NCBI RefSeq assembly: GCF_002086485.1
Contig: NZ_MVHF01000014.1
Coordinates: 1 to 64,000 of the forward strand
Length of the DNA: 64,000 bases
From: Mycobacterium aquaticum
Lineage (GTDB): Bacteria > Actinomycetota > Actinomycetes > Mycobacteriales > Mycobacteriaceae
Direction: 5' to 3'
Part shown: positions 1-8,957 of the stretch, one piece after another
How positions within the stretch are numbered: position 1 is the stretch's first letter
Layout of the letters: the number at the start of each line of letters is the position of its first letter
Notes under the pieces: generated by a model
Databases searched by the model: none
Told to the model about the DNA's origin: nothing
What the model saw: only the letters and a program-made list of their open reading frames with translations
Position numbers and translations under genes: made by a program

Positions 1-267
1 AACCGGCCGACCACCTCGATCCTGGCCACCAAACTCACCCCCTCGGTCATCGGCCAACTCATCGCCCTCTACGAACACCAAGTCTTCACCGAAGGCGCCA
101 TCTGGGGCATCGACTCCTTCGACCAATGGGGCGTCGAACTCGGCAAAACCCAGGCCAAGGCGCTGCTGCCGGTGATCACCTCCGACGAGTCGCCGGCCAA
201 GCAGTCCGACTCGTCAACCGATGCGCTGGTGCGCCGTTACCGCGTCGAGCGGGGCCGCGCCGAGTAG
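1..267 (+). CDS. pgi: Glucose-6-phosphate isomerase, C-terminal fragment
   Basis: Only the last 88 codons lie in the window; the 5' part is off the left edge. The visible protein contains WGIDSFDQWGVELGK (residues about 41-55 of the fragment), which is the second signature of phosphoglucose isomerases and carries the lysine used in isomerisation. The enzyme interconverts glucose-6-phosphate and fructose-6-phosphate in the cytosol, in glycolysis and gluconeogenesis. The tail after the signature ends in a basic segment (RRYRVERGRAE), the usual C-terminal extent for this family. The next gene lies tail to tail 12 bp away. Identification is secure; only completeness is lacking. Confidence 0.95.
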   Translation, partial: NRPTTSILATKLTPSVIGQLIALYEHQVFTEGAIWGIDSFDQWGVELGKTQAKALLPVITSDESPAKQSDSSTDALVRRYRVERGRAE

Positions 268-279
268 ACCTGGCCCCGG

Positions 280-1029
280 CTACGCGAAACGCTTGGTGTA
301 CTTGGGCGGTAACAGCCGCAGCAGCTGAGTCAACGGCGCCCACGGCCACCGCGGCACCACGGCGCGGCCCTTCTCTTTCTCGATGGCCTCGACCATCGCC
401 CGCACCCCGGTCTCGTTGTCGACCATGAGCATGGTCGAGTTCGCCTGGGCCGTCATCTCCGACTCGATGTAGCCCGGCTCGATGACCGTCACGCGGATCG
501 GGCCCTTGTCGTACTCGGCACGCAGCGACTCCCCGAGCGAGGACATGCCGGCCTTGCTGGCGCAGTAGGCGGCCTTGCCGCCCGGCACGCCGCTGTTGCC
601 CAGCACCGACGAGATCAGCACGAGGTGCCCAGAGCCGGATTTCTTGAACATCTCCAACGCGGACTCGATCTGCACCAGTCCGGCAACGAGATTTGTTTCC
701 AGCGTGGCCTTGTTGGCCCAGGGCTTGCCCTCGCCAAGCGGCCAGCCCTTTCCGATCCCGGCGTTGACGATCACGCGGTCGATCCCGCCGAGTTCCTCGG
801 ACAGCTCGCAGAACACCCGGGGCACCGCCTCGTGGTCGTTGACGTCGAGCGCCGCGACCGCCACCTTGATGTAGGGGTGGCGATCTGCCAGTTCGGCTTT
901 GAGTTCGTCGAGCCGGTCGGTGCGGCGCGCGCACAACGCCAGGTCGCGGCCCTTGGCGGCGAACTGCCGGGCCATGCCGGCGCCCAGGCCCGAGCTGGCA
1001 CCGGTGATGAGGATCTTCTGGCGGGTCAT
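280..1029 (-). CDS. SDR-family NAD(P)-dependent oxidoreductase (Rv0945-like)
   Basis: A 249-residue classical short-chain dehydrogenase. The cofactor motif TGASSGLG is at residues 9-16, an NAG motif follows near residue 90, and the catalytic Ser and YxxxK (YCASK) lie near residues 140-158, so all active-site residues are present. The substrate cannot be read from sequence. It is convergent with pgi, and fpg is close by, which is the gene order I recall around M. tuberculosis Rv0944-Rv0946c. The ATG start gives the Rossmann motif at the normal distance from the N-terminus. The gene upstream on the same strand (MFS) stops 29 bp away, so co-transcription is possible. Confidence 0.88.
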   Translation of the reverse strand: MTRQKILITGASSGLGAGMARQFAAKGRDLALCARRTDRLDELKAELADRHPYIKVAVAALDVNDHEAVPRVFCELSEELGGIDRVIVNAGIGKGWPLGEGKPWANKATLETNLVAGLVQIESALEMFKKSGSGHLVLISSVLGNSGVPGGKAAYCASKAGMSSLGESLRAEYDKGPIRVTVIEPGYIESEMTAQANSTMLMVDNETGVRAMVEAIEKEKGRAVVPRWPWAPLTQLLRLLPPKYTKRFA

Positions 1030-1058
1030 GGCAGCAGGATAACCGAGTTAGACAGCTG

Positions 1059-2609
1059 TCAAGAAATGCTTCCGGTGCGGGTGCCGTTCGGGCGTGGTCG
1101 CACCAGCACGAGCACGACGACGATCGCCACCAGCGGCACAGCGGTCAGTATCCAGCCCAGCGTGTGGATCGCCTCGACCATGCTCGCCTGGGCTCCCGCC
1201 ACCACCTCTCGCGCCTGCTGCGGATCCAACACGTTGGCACCGCCGACCGCGCCGGGGGCACCGTGCGCCGCCCTGAGCGCCTCGCGCGCCTGATCGTCGG
1301 TGATCCCGGCCCCGGCAAGCTTGTCCCGGCCGGAGTGCAGGAACACCGTCGTGCCGATCAGCGCGAACACCGCAGGTCCGAGGGAGTAGGCAGCCTGGCC
1401 CACACCACTTTTAACCGCCGAGACGGCGCCGCTCAGCTCCACGGGCGCGGTTTCGAGCATGATGGTCGCTTCGATTGTCTCCGCGACGGCGGCTCCGACA
1501 GCGTTGAACGCGACGGCCGCGAACAGGACCCACAGCGGGCTGTGTTCCCCGAGCCGCGTCAGGACCAGCACCCCGGCCAGCAGCAGGAGCAATCCGACGA
1601 CGAGCACTGCTCGCCCGCCCACTCGTGCGGCTGCCCGGCCCGCCGCTGCCGCGCCAAGTGCGGACAGCAGCGCCGCCGGTGCCATGAGAAGGCCGAGCAG
1701 CGTTGAGGATTCGTCCCGGACGGAGACGAGGTAGAAGGCGAGCAGGATGGTCATGCCGCCGCCCAGAAAATTGAAACTGGCACCGGCGAAGACCGCGGCG
1801 TCGAACGCCCCGGACCGGAAGATGCGCATGTCGAGAGCCGGGCTGGGCGTGCGCAGTTCGTAGGCGACGAATCCGGCGCCGGCGGCCAGACCGAGCGCTA
1901 TGCAGACGATGGCCATGGTGTTCAGCCCGCCCTGCAGATGTGCCAGACCGTAGACCGTGGCCAGCAATGCCACCGCCACCAGCAGGAGGCCGGCCACGTC
2001 GAGTCGACGGGTACCGCGCGGTGTTTCGGGTACGTAGCGCAGGAGCAGGACCACGGCGATGAGCGCCACCACGGGTGCGACGAGAAAGCCGGTGCGCCAA
2101 CCGATGTGCGCAACCAGCAGGCTGCCGACGGCCGGCATCGGAACCGCAACGGCGAAACTCGCGCCCAGGTGCAGCGAGATCGCGATCGCCCGGCGTGGTG
2201 GCGGGAAGACGACGTTGATGATGGCCAGCGACAGGCCCAGCTGCAGCGCGAACGCCACACCGATTGCGGCGCGGACGAATATCAGCATGGCGGCGTTGGG
2301 GGCCGCGGCGGCGAGGACACCGAACACCACGGTGCCCAGCAGACCGAGGGTGTACATCCGCTTCATGCCGTACTTGTCGCCGAGCGCTCCGGCTCCCAGG
2401 ACGGTCGCGGCCAACGTGAGAGTGGCGACGCTCGCGACGAAGCTGGCGGTCCCGGCGGACAGCTGCAGGCCGGCCCGCACGGAGGAGATGTTGGCCGAGA
2501 GGATCACCGGATCGGCCGCGGTGATGCTGGAACCCAGCCCGGTCGCGAGGATGGTCATGGTCGCGGCGGCGCCCGACACCCAGGTGGGCTGGTCTGCGGT
2601 GACTGTCAA
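1059..2609 (-). CDS. MFS transporter, 14-TM drug-efflux type (DHA2-like)
   Basis: A 516-residue integral membrane protein with about 14 hydrophobic segments and the motif-A-like loop LGDKYGMKRMY after TM2, typical of EmrB/QacA-type proton-driven exporters in the cytoplasmic membrane. The best start is a TTG at 2609, five bases after the fpg stop codon; reading further upstream only runs into fpg in a wrong frame. The close spacing implies one transcript fpg-MFS. The substrate is unknown, although drug or metabolite export is the family norm. A shorter GTG start about ten codons downstream is possible. Confidence 0.82.
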   Translation of the reverse strand: MTVTADQPTWVSGAAATMTILATGLGSSITAADPVILSANISSVRAGLQLSAGTASFVASVATLTLAATVLGAGALGDKYGMKRMYTLGLLGTVVFGVLAAAAPNAAMLIFVRAAIGVAFALQLGLSLAIINVVFPPPRRAIAISLHLGASFAVAVPMPAVGSLLVAHIGWRTGFLVAPVVALIAVVLLLRYVPETPRGTRRLDVAGLLLVAVALLATVYGLAHLQGGLNTMAIVCIALGLAAGAGFVAYELRTPSPALDMRIFRSGAFDAAVFAGASFNFLGGGMTILLAFYLVSVRDESSTLLGLLMAPAALLSALGAAAAGRAAARVGGRAVLVVGLLLLLAGVLVLTRLGEHSPLWVLFAAVAFNAVGAAVAETIEATIMLETAPVELSGAVSAVKSGVGQAAYSLGPAVFALIGTTVFLHSGRDKLAGAGITDDQAREALRAAHGAPGAVGGANVLDPQQAREVVAGAQASMVEAIHTLGWILTAVPLVAIVVVLVLVRPRPNGTRTGSIS

Positions 2610-2614
2610 TGCCC

Positions 2615-3469
2615 CTACTTCAGCAGCCGCGACATCCGACGGTCGGCGAGCACCTTGCCGCCCGTCTGACACGTCGGGCAGTACTGAAAAGACTTGTCCG
2701 CGAACGCCACTTCCCGCACGGTGTCCCCGCACACAGGGCAGGGCAGGCCGGTGCGGGCATGCACGCGTAGCCCGGATCGCTTCTCGCCCTTCAGCGTCGC
2801 CGCCTGCTGCCCGACCGAGCGGGTCACCGCATCGGTGAGCACCGAGATCATCGCATCGTGCAGATCGGCCAGCTGGGCCTCGGTGAGCTTGCCCGCGGTC
2901 GCGAAGGGCGACAGCTTGGCCACGTGCAGGATCTCGTCGCTGTAGGCGTTGCCGATCCCGGCGATCACCTTCTGGTCGGTGATCACGTTCTTGATGCGGC
3001 CGCTCTCGCCCGCCAGCGCGGCGGCCAGCGCGGTCTGATCCAGTGACAGCGCGTCAGGCCCGAGCGCCGCGATCTGGGGCACGTCGGCCGGGTCGCGTAC
3101 CACCCACACCGCCAGCCGCTTCTGCGTGCCTGCCTCGGTGAGGTCGAAGCCCTCACCTTCGAGGTGCACGCGCAGCGCGATGGGCCCCTTGCCCGACGGT
3201 TTGAGCGGGGTCGGCGCGAGCTTGTCCGACCAGCGCAGCCAGCCGGCGCGGGACAGGTGGGTGATCAGGTAGAGGTCACCGGCCTGCAGCCCCAGGTACT
3301 TGCCCCACCGGTCCGCCCCGGTGACGGTCTGCCCGTGCAGCGCCGACACCGGCGGGTCGAAGGTCTTGAGCACTGACAACGCGGCCACGTCGACGCGCGT
3401 CACCGTCCGTCCGGTGGCATGTCGACGCAGGTGGTCGGCGAGGGCCTCTACCTCAGGCAACTCGGGCAC
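2615..3469 (-). CDS. fpg2: Fpg/Nei-family DNA glycosylase (formamidopyrimidine-DNA glycosylase-like)
   Basis: A 284-residue base-excision-repair glycosylase/AP lyase. The protein begins PELPEVE after the initiator, so the catalytic Pro and Glu are in place. A lysine follows near residue 53 (WGKYL), then the H2TH region, and a C-terminal zinc finger CPVC-x16-CPTC. The start is GTG at 3469, fixed by the need for Pro at position 2. In M. tuberculosis the positional counterpart (Rv0944) is, as I recall, a truncated protein; this copy is full length, so it may be active on oxidised pyrimidines or purines. The divergent FUSC gene begins about 30 bp away. Confidence 0.9.
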   Translation of the reverse strand: MPELPEVEALADHLRRHATGRTVTRVDVAALSVLKTFDPPVSALHGQTVTGADRWGKYLGLQAGDLYLITHLSRAGWLRWSDKLAPTPLKPSGKGPIALRVHLEGEGFDLTEAGTQKRLAVWVVRDPADVPQIAALGPDALSLDQTALAAALAGESGRIKNVITDQKVIAGIGNAYSDEILHVAKLSPFATAGKLTEAQLADLHDAMISVLTDAVTRSVGQQAATLKGEKRSGLRVHARTGLPCPVCGDTVREVAFADKSFQYCPTCQTGGKVLADRRMSRLLK

Positions 3470-3499
3470 GCCTACCAGTGTGTCAGGCCGGCACCGAGC

Positions 3500-5239
3500 A
3501 TGCTGGTATCCATGCCAGACCGGCCCGCGCCAAAACCGGCGTCCCACCCGCTGCGCAACGTCTTCGTGCTCAATCCGGGGCCGCAACGTCTGCTGTTCGC
3601 GCTGCGTGCCGGGCTGTGCATGGCGGTCCCGGTGTTGGTCGGCTGGGCGGTAGGACACACCGCTGCCGGGTTGATCGCCACCATCGGCGGGTTCACGTCG
3701 GTGTACGGCAGCGGCAGGCCCTATCTCAACCGGGGCATGTATCTGGGCGCGGTGGTGCTGAGCTTTGCGGCCGCGGTGGCACTCGGGGATTGGGCAGCCG
3801 CGACGCCGTGGCTTGCGGTCGGAACGGTGACGGTGATCGCGATGGTCGCAGCACTGGTGTGCAATGCGCTGGCCATCGGACCGCCCGGCGCCTACCTCTT
3901 CGTGCTGGCGTGCGCCGCGGGCACCGGCGTGGCCACCACGCACCTGTCGCCGCTGCACCTGGCGGCGCTGGTGCTCGCCGGCGGTGCCTTCGCGTGGGTG
4001 GTTCACATGGCGGGAGCGCTCGTACGTCCGCGCGGCCCGGAGCGCGCCGCGGTAGCGGCCGCCGCGAATGCGATCGCCGGGTACATCGACACGATTGGTG
4101 ACCCGGCCGCCGAGGCATCTGCGCGGCACCGGGCTGCCACGCTCCTGCACACCGCATGGATCACGCTCGTCACCTACCAGCCCGTGCAGCCCAAACCTGA
4201 CGACACGCTCTACCGCCTGCGGGTGATCAACCGTCGTCTGCACGCGTTGTTCGCGGAGGCCATGCGGTGCGCCGACACCGGCCGGCCGTTGCCGTTCGAC
4301 GGGGCCGAGCTGGCCAGGCATCTGGCCACCGTGCCGGCCGACGCCTTCGTCGACGACCATGGCGCCGAAGGGGTTCCGCTCGGCAGGCCGAGCGCGGCGA
4401 CACTGTTGCGTCGTGCGGTGACCCCTGGTTCGAACTCGCTGCGGCTGACCGCGCGCGTCGGAATCGCGGTAGTGATCGCCGGCGCCGTCGCCGGTGCTCT
4501 GGGTATCAGCCACGCGTATTGGGCGATGGCGACCGCGGTGCTGATGCTGCATCAGGGATTTGACTGGCTGCGCACCGTACAGCGCGGCATCGAACGCACG
4601 CTGGGCACCTGGGTCGGGCTCGGCGTTGCCGGGGCGATCCTGGCCCTGCACCCGCACGGAGCGTGGTTGGCCTTGGTGCTGGGCGCGTTGCAGTTCGCCA
4701 TCGAGATGTTCGTGGTGCGCAACTACACGCTTGCCGTCATCTTCATCACGCCCGCAGCGCTGACCATCGCGTCGGGCGGTGCCGCGGTCGCCGACGTCGG
4801 GGACCTGCTGCTGGCCCGCGGCGGTGACACGCTGATCGGTTGTGCGGTAGCCCTTTTGGTGTATTGGGTGACCGAACGCGGCCGTCCGCCGGCCGGGCTC
4901 AGCGCTGCCATCTCGGCCACCCTGGCCGCGGTCGAGACGGCAATCGCGCACCTTGCGGCCGGTGACGTCACCTCACCGGCGGCCCGCACCGATCGTCGGG
5001 ATCTGCAGCTGCAGGCAATGGCGATGCTGCCCGCGTACGACATCGGCGTCGGCGGATCGGCTGCGCAACGCGCTGCCGCGGAACGCATGTGGCCCACGGT
5101 GGTGGTCGCCGAGCAGCTCGCCTACCGCACGCTGGCGGCGTGCTGGGCGCTGGAACACGATGGGAACGCCGAGGCGGCCGCCGATACCGCGGCCGATCTG
5201 GCCGAGCAGCTCTCAGCGCTCGGGCTGCCAGACCAGTGA
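3500..5239 (+). CDS. FUSC-family inner-membrane protein
   Basis: About 579 residues with two blocks of hydrophobic helices (roughly residues 25-170 and 315-465) separated by a soluble region, the layout of FUSC/aromatic-acid-exporter-like (YccS/AaeB) proteins. These are proposed efflux or envelope proteins of the cytoplasmic membrane; no substrate can be assigned. Two ATG codons, at 3500 and 3512, are possible starts, and neither has a convincing Shine-Dalgarno sequence. I list the longer form. The 3' end overlaps the convergent holin-like gene by 27 bp. Confidence 0.78.
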   Translation: MLVSMPDRPAPKPASHPLRNVFVLNPGPQRLLFALRAGLCMAVPVLVGWAVGHTAAGLIATIGGFTSVYGSGRPYLNRGMYLGAVVLSFAAAVALGDWAAATPWLAVGTVTVIAMVAALVCNALAIGPPGAYLFVLACAAGTGVATTHLSPLHLAALVLAGGAFAWVVHMAGALVRPRGPERAAVAAAANAIAGYIDTIGDPAAEASARHRAATLLHTAWITLVTYQPVQPKPDDTLYRLRVINRRLHALFAEAMRCADTGRPLPFDGAELARHLATVPADAFVDDHGAEGVPLGRPSAATLLRRAVTPGSNSLRLTARVGIAVVIAGAVAGALGISHAYWAMATAVLMLHQGFDWLRTVQRGIERTLGTWVGLGVAGAILALHPHGAWLALVLGALQFAIEMFVVRNYTLAVIFITPAALTIASGGAAVADVGDLLLARGGDTLIGCAVALLVYWVTERGRPPAGLSAAISATLAAVETAIAHLAAGDVTSPAARTDRRDLQLQAMAMLPAYDIGVGGSAAQRAAAERMWPTVVVAEQLAYRTLAACWALEHDGNAEAAADTAADLAEQLSALGLPDQ

Positions 5240-5599
5240 GAGCAGCCAGCTGACGATCGACAGTACGATCGCCGCCCAGATCGCGGTCCACCAGAACTCG
5301 TTGATCTGCAGGCCCCAGTGGGTGGTGCTCTCGGTGATCCGCGACGTGATCCAGAGCATGAGGGCGTTGATCACGATGTGGATGAGCCCGAGGGTCAGGA
5401 TGTAGAGCGGTATCGACAGGATCTGCACGATCGGTTTGATGATGGCGTTGACGACGCCGAAGATGACTGCGACGACGAAGATGATGCCGACGCGCTGCAG
5501 CGTGGTGTCGCCGCCGACGAAACTCATTCCCGGCACGATCAGCGTCACGATCCACAGTGCGAGCCCGGTCAGCCCGGCGCGCAACAGAAATGAGGTCAT
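5213..5599 (-). CDS. Phage-holin-family (YvlD-like) four-helix membrane protein
   Basis: A 128-residue protein with four hydrophobic helices, matching the small membrane family annotated as phage holin family protein (COG1950/YvlD). In actinobacteria these occur as chromosomal single genes with no phage context, and there is no phage gene nearby here. The function is unknown; a membrane-stress role is only suggested by YvlD in Bacillus. The ATG at 5599 starts just before the first membrane helix. Its start lies 5 bp after the cobF stop codon on the same strand, so the two may be co-transcribed. Confidence 0.75.
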   Translation of the reverse strand: MTSFLLRAGLTGLALWIVTLIVPGMSFVGGDTTLQRVGIIFVVAVIFGVVNAIIKPIVQILSIPLYILTLGLIHIVINALMLWITSRITESTTHWGLQINEFWWTAIWAAIVLSIVSWLLSLVWQPER

Positions 5600-5604
5600 G
5601 GGTG

Positions 5605-6357
5605 TCAGTCTGCCGATCGCAGTAGGTAGGTGTCCATGATCCAGCCGTGGCGTTCGCGCGCCTCGGCCCGCGCCGCGACGATCTGCTCGCCCACTTCCCC
5701 GACGCGGCCGGCGAACAGGATCTCGTCGGGTGTGCCGAGGTAGGCGCCCCACCAGATGTGGGTCTGCTGCGGGCAATCCTGGAACGAGCATTCGGCGTCG
5801 AGCATCACCACCGCGGTGCCCGAGATGCCCTCGTCGCGCAACCGGCGGCCCGTGGTGATCAGCACCGGCTCGCCGATGTCGTTGAGCGGTATGCGATGCC
5901 GCGCGGTCAGTGCCTGGACGGCGGTGATGCCCGGAATGACGTCGTAGTCGAATTCCACGTGCTCGGCGACCCGGTCGAGGATGCGCAGCGTGCTGTCGTA
6001 CAGCGACGGGTCCCCCCACGCCAGGAACGCACCGACACCGTCCGGGCCGAGTTCGGTCTCGATGGCCTGCGCCCAGATCCTGGCCCGCTCGGCGTGCCAG
6101 TCGGCGACAGCGCTGGTGTAGTCGCCGGTCGTCGCGCGCGGCGGGTCGACCAGTTCGACGAACCGGTAGCCGGGCTCCTCGATGAACCGTTCGCAGATGG
6201 CTCGTCGCAGCCCCACCAGCTCGTCGGTAGCGGTGCCGCGGCGCGCGGCCTTGTCCATCGCGAAGAACACCTGGGTGGCGTTGAGCGCGGAAACCGCTTG
6301 TGCCGTGACGTAGTCAGGGTCGCCCGCGCCGATACCGATGACATGGATGTGGCGCAC
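5605..6357 (-). CDS. cobF: Precorrin-6A synthase (deacetylating), CobF
   Basis: A 250-residue SAM-dependent tetrapyrrole methylase. The N-terminal GIGAGDPD loop, the LAWGDPSLYDST segment near residue 110 and PGITAVQAL near residue 140 are methylase landmarks, and the overall sequence fits CobF, which methylates C-1 of precorrin-5 and releases acetate in aerobic cobalamin synthesis. It stands apart from other cob genes. The start is a GTG at 6357 giving MRHIHVIGIG. M. tuberculosis is known to have lost cobF, so its presence fits an environmental mycobacterium able to complete the corrin ring. No B12 riboswitch was recognised upstream. Confidence 0.88.
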   Translation of the reverse strand: MRHIHVIGIGAGDPDYVTAQAVSALNATQVFFAMDKAARRGTATDELVGLRRAICERFIEEPGYRFVELVDPPRATTGDYTSAVADWHAERARIWAQAIETELGPDGVGAFLAWGDPSLYDSTLRILDRVAEHVEFDYDVIPGITAVQALTARHRIPLNDIGEPVLITTGRRLRDEGISGTAVVMLDAECSFQDCPQQTHIWWGAYLGTPDEILFAGRVGEVGEQIVAARAEARERHGWIMDTYLLRSAD

Positions 6358-6481
6358 ACCCGAAGGGTAACGATCCGGCCGCCCGCCAAAGTATGCGGTA
6401 CCGTAGGTATTGACTAAATGTTGCGGAGGGCCCTAATTTCGATGAGCAGCTTCGCTCCGGTCAGTCGAAGGGACGTCAACG

Positions 6482-7729
6482 GTGACATCTTCGGTCAGGG
6501 CGGCCAACGCCGCCACACGTGACGAGTTCTCCGAGCGCCTGCTCAAGGGTTCGGTGCGCAAATCCTATGCGCCGGTCGTGGACATCGACTGGGACGCACC
6601 GCTGGACCCCGACAAGTTCTATCTGCCGCCGAAGACGGTGTCGCTGTATGGAACGCCATTGTGGGACAGCATGACCCGCGTCCAGCAGATCGAGCTGTCG
6701 CGCCAGGAGCTGGTCAACACCCTCTCGGCCGGCATCTGGTTCGAGAACATCCTCAACCAGGCGCTGCTGCGCAAGATGATGCATCAGGATCCCACCGCCC
6801 GCGCCACCCACTACGAGCTCACCGAACTCGGCGACGAAACCCGGCACATGGTGATGTTCGGCAGAGCGATCGAGAAGGTCGACGCCAAACCGGTGCGCCC
6901 GCGGCTCTACCAGCGCATCATCATCAACGCCCTGCCGTTCGCATTCCGCGGCTCGTTGCTGTGGGTGGCGGCCCTGATCGGCGAGGAGATCTTCGACTCG
7001 CTGCAGCGGCAGATGATGGATGATCCGGAACTGCAGCCAATGATCCAGCGCCTCATGCGGATTCATGTCACCGAGGAGGCCAGGCACATCCAGTTCGCCC
7101 GCGACGGGCTGCGCAAGCGCACGCCGACGATGCCGTGGATCACCCGCGCCTGGGTCGGCAATCTCAACGGGGTCGGCGGTCTGTTCTTCCGCTTCTTGTT
7201 CACCAACAAGGTGCAGTACCACCGCGTCGGTCTCGACGCCCGCGCCGCCCGCACGATGGCCCGCGCCAGCACCCACCGGCACGAGACCCAGATCGCCGGA
7301 TTCGCCCCACTGGGTGCGTTCCTGGAAGAGGTCGGGCTGATGGGCCCCATCGCGCGTCGGTTGTGGCGCCGCACCGGGTTCCTGCCCGCCGACGCACCAC
7401 GTGGCGGCGCGGTGCCGACGAGCGCCGGCGCGGAGGCCGACGACGACGTGTACGACGGCGCTGCGACACTGCAGATCGCCGACCAGGAACACCCCGTGCG
7501 GGTGCGCCTGACCGGACACGTGGATCCCATCGATGGCCGATACCACTGGCGCGGAACGATTCTCGACGCACCGGACTCCGTCAGCGTCGGCCCGGTGCGG
7601 CTTACCATCGAATCCCGTTGCGTGGACGCGCGAATCACCGAACGCACCGCACAGGGCAGCTATTCGATCGCCGGCATCGGCGCGCCGCCGTTCGCCCTGC
7701 CGAACGTCGAGGTCACCGTCGTCGAGTGA
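6482..7729 (+). CDS. AurF-like diiron oxygenase with C-terminal DUF4873-type domain
   Basis: A 415-residue protein. Residues about 35-300 resemble the p-aminobenzoate N-oxygenase (AurF) fold, with carboxylate/histidine iron ligands visible in FENILNQ, ELGDETRHM, GEEIF and HVTEEARHIQF. Residues about 320-415 form a beta-rich DUF4873-like domain that often accompanies flavin or diiron oxygenases in mycobacteria. The natural substrate is unknown; N-oxygenation or hydroxylation is inferred. Start GTG 6482 has an AAGGGA sequence about 9 bases upstream. The gene is divergent from cobF and its last 17 bp overlap the convergent MFS gene. A short SD-preceded ATG frame lies just upstream (see findings). 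Confidence 0.78.
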   Translation: MTSSVRAANAATRDEFSERLLKGSVRKSYAPVVDIDWDAPLDPDKFYLPPKTVSLYGTPLWDSMTRVQQIELSRQELVNTLSAGIWFENILNQALLRKMMHQDPTARATHYELTELGDETRHMVMFGRAIEKVDAKPVRPRLYQRIIINALPFAFRGSLLWVAALIGEEIFDSLQRQMMDDPELQPMIQRLMRIHVTEEARHIQFARDGLRKRTPTMPWITRAWVGNLNGVGGLFFRFLFTNKVQYHRVGLDARAARTMARASTHRHETQIAGFAPLGAFLEEVGLMGPIARRLWRRTGFLPADAPRGGAVPTSAGAEADDDVYDGAATLQIADQEHPVRVRLTGHVDPIDGRYHWRGTILDAPDSVSVGPVRLTIESRCVDARITERTAQGSYSIAGIGAPPFALPNVEVTVVE

Positions 7730-8885
7730 CGGCGCTGGTGGCGAGCAGGGCCACCGCGAACACACCACCGGCGATACCTGACACCAGTAGCGGCAGCTGC
7801 CCGGCCTGCCCCGGGATGCCGTTCCACAGCAGCCCGGCCCACAGTCCGGCGCCGAGCACAGCAAAACCGCTGAGGCCCTGGAAAACACCCTGGGCACTGC
7901 CCTGCAGATCCGCGCCGACCAACGACGACACCCAGGCCTTGCCGACCCCGTCGGTGCACCCGGTGAACAGGCCGTACGCGCCGATCAGCAGCCAGGCCAC
8001 CACGGGATCGGTGGTCAGCCCGAGCCCGGCGTAGCCGACCGCGAAGAACACCAACCCGACGCCGAACACCGGTAACCGCCCGATCCGGTCGGCCAGCAGT
8101 CCCACCGGATAACTGGAGATCGCGTATACCACGTTGTAGGTCACGTAGGCCAGGATCACCTCGACGACGGAGAAGCCGATCTCGTTGAGCCGCAACAACA
8201 GTAGGGCGTCGGGAAAGTTCACCAGCCCGAACAGCACCAGCACGGCCGTCACCCGCCAGTAGCGGCCGGGCAGATCGCGCACCCGCGCGAACGTCGGCGT
8301 GCGCGGCTTTCCCGGCGACCGTCCTTTCTCGGTGACCAGGAACACGAGCGCCACACTGAGCACAGCGGGTATCACCGCGATCCACAGCAGCGGCGGGATC
8401 TGGTGGTCGAGCAGTTCATAACCCGCGAGGCCGAGCAACGGCCCGACCACTGCGCCCAAAGTGTCCATGGCCCGGTGGAATCCGAATACCCGACCGCGGA
8501 AGGACTCGTCGACGCCGGCCACCAGCAGGGCATCCCGCGGGGCGCCCCGCACACCTTTGCCGAGACGGTCCACGACACGCCCCGCGAGCACGCCAGGCCA
8601 GGCTCCGGCGGCCGCGACAATCACCTTGCCCAGTGCGGCCATGCCGTAACCGGTGGCGATCAACGGACGCTTTGCGAACCGGTCCCCGAGCGGACCCGCC
8701 GCCAGCTTGGTCATCGCTGCGGCACCTTCCGCCACGCCCTCGACCGCGCCCACCACCGCAGGTGGAGCACCTAGGACGGCGGTCAAGTAGATGGGCAGCA
8801 GTGGATAGAGAAGTTCGCTCGCGGCGTCCTGCAGAAACGACACCGCGGAGAGCACCCGGACATTGCGGGTAAGCCAGGGCCGCAC
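7713..8885 (-). CDS. MFS transporter, 12-TM type
   Basis: A 390-residue permease with about 12 hydrophobic helices. The inter-helix loop GPLGDRFAKRP after TM2 and a second GLLADRIGRLP loop in the other half are MFS motif-A sequences. Transport substrate unknown. The best start is the GTG at 8885; the upstream in-frame sequence is arginine- and histidine-rich and unlike a transporter N-terminus. It is divergent from the cheB remnant by about 70 bp and convergent with the AurF-like gene. It may be a detoxification pump. Confidence 0.82.
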   Translation of the reverse strand: MRPWLTRNVRVLSAVSFLQDAASELLYPLLPIYLTAVLGAPPAVVGAVEGVAEGAAAMTKLAAGPLGDRFAKRPLIATGYGMAALGKVIVAAAGAWPGVLAGRVVDRLGKGVRGAPRDALLVAGVDESFRGRVFGFHRAMDTLGAVVGPLLGLAGYELLDHQIPPLLWIAVIPAVLSVALVFLVTEKGRSPGKPRTPTFARVRDLPGRYWRVTAVLVLFGLVNFPDALLLLRLNEIGFSVVEVILAYVTYNVVYAISSYPVGLLADRIGRLPVFGVGLVFFAVGYAGLGLTTDPVVAWLLIGAYGLFTGCTDGVGKAWVSSLVGADLQGSAQGVFQGLSGFAVLGAGLWAGLLWNGIPGQAGQLPLLVSGIAGGVFAVALLATSAVTRRR

Positions 8886-8957
8886 ATGGAAATCATGCCG
8901 TGTCGCGATGCATTGCCGAGGCGTAGGTTGGGTAACCAGGCCACATAAAGGTGCGCG

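Noticed and set aside
3470..4951. Minus-strand open frame continuing upstream of fpg, giving a 778-codon frame
   Set aside because: Only the part from 3469 downwards is Fpg. The upstream part is Arg/His/Gln-rich shadow sequence antisense to the FUSC gene.
5213..5599. Holin-like gene as evidence of a prophage
   Set aside because: The family is widespread as a chromosomal membrane protein, and there is no lysin, integrase or structural phage gene nearby.
6358..6480. Possible cobalamin riboswitch near cobF
   Set aside because: I could not find a B12-box-like conserved segment or plausible fold, and the region is short and shared with a divergent gene.
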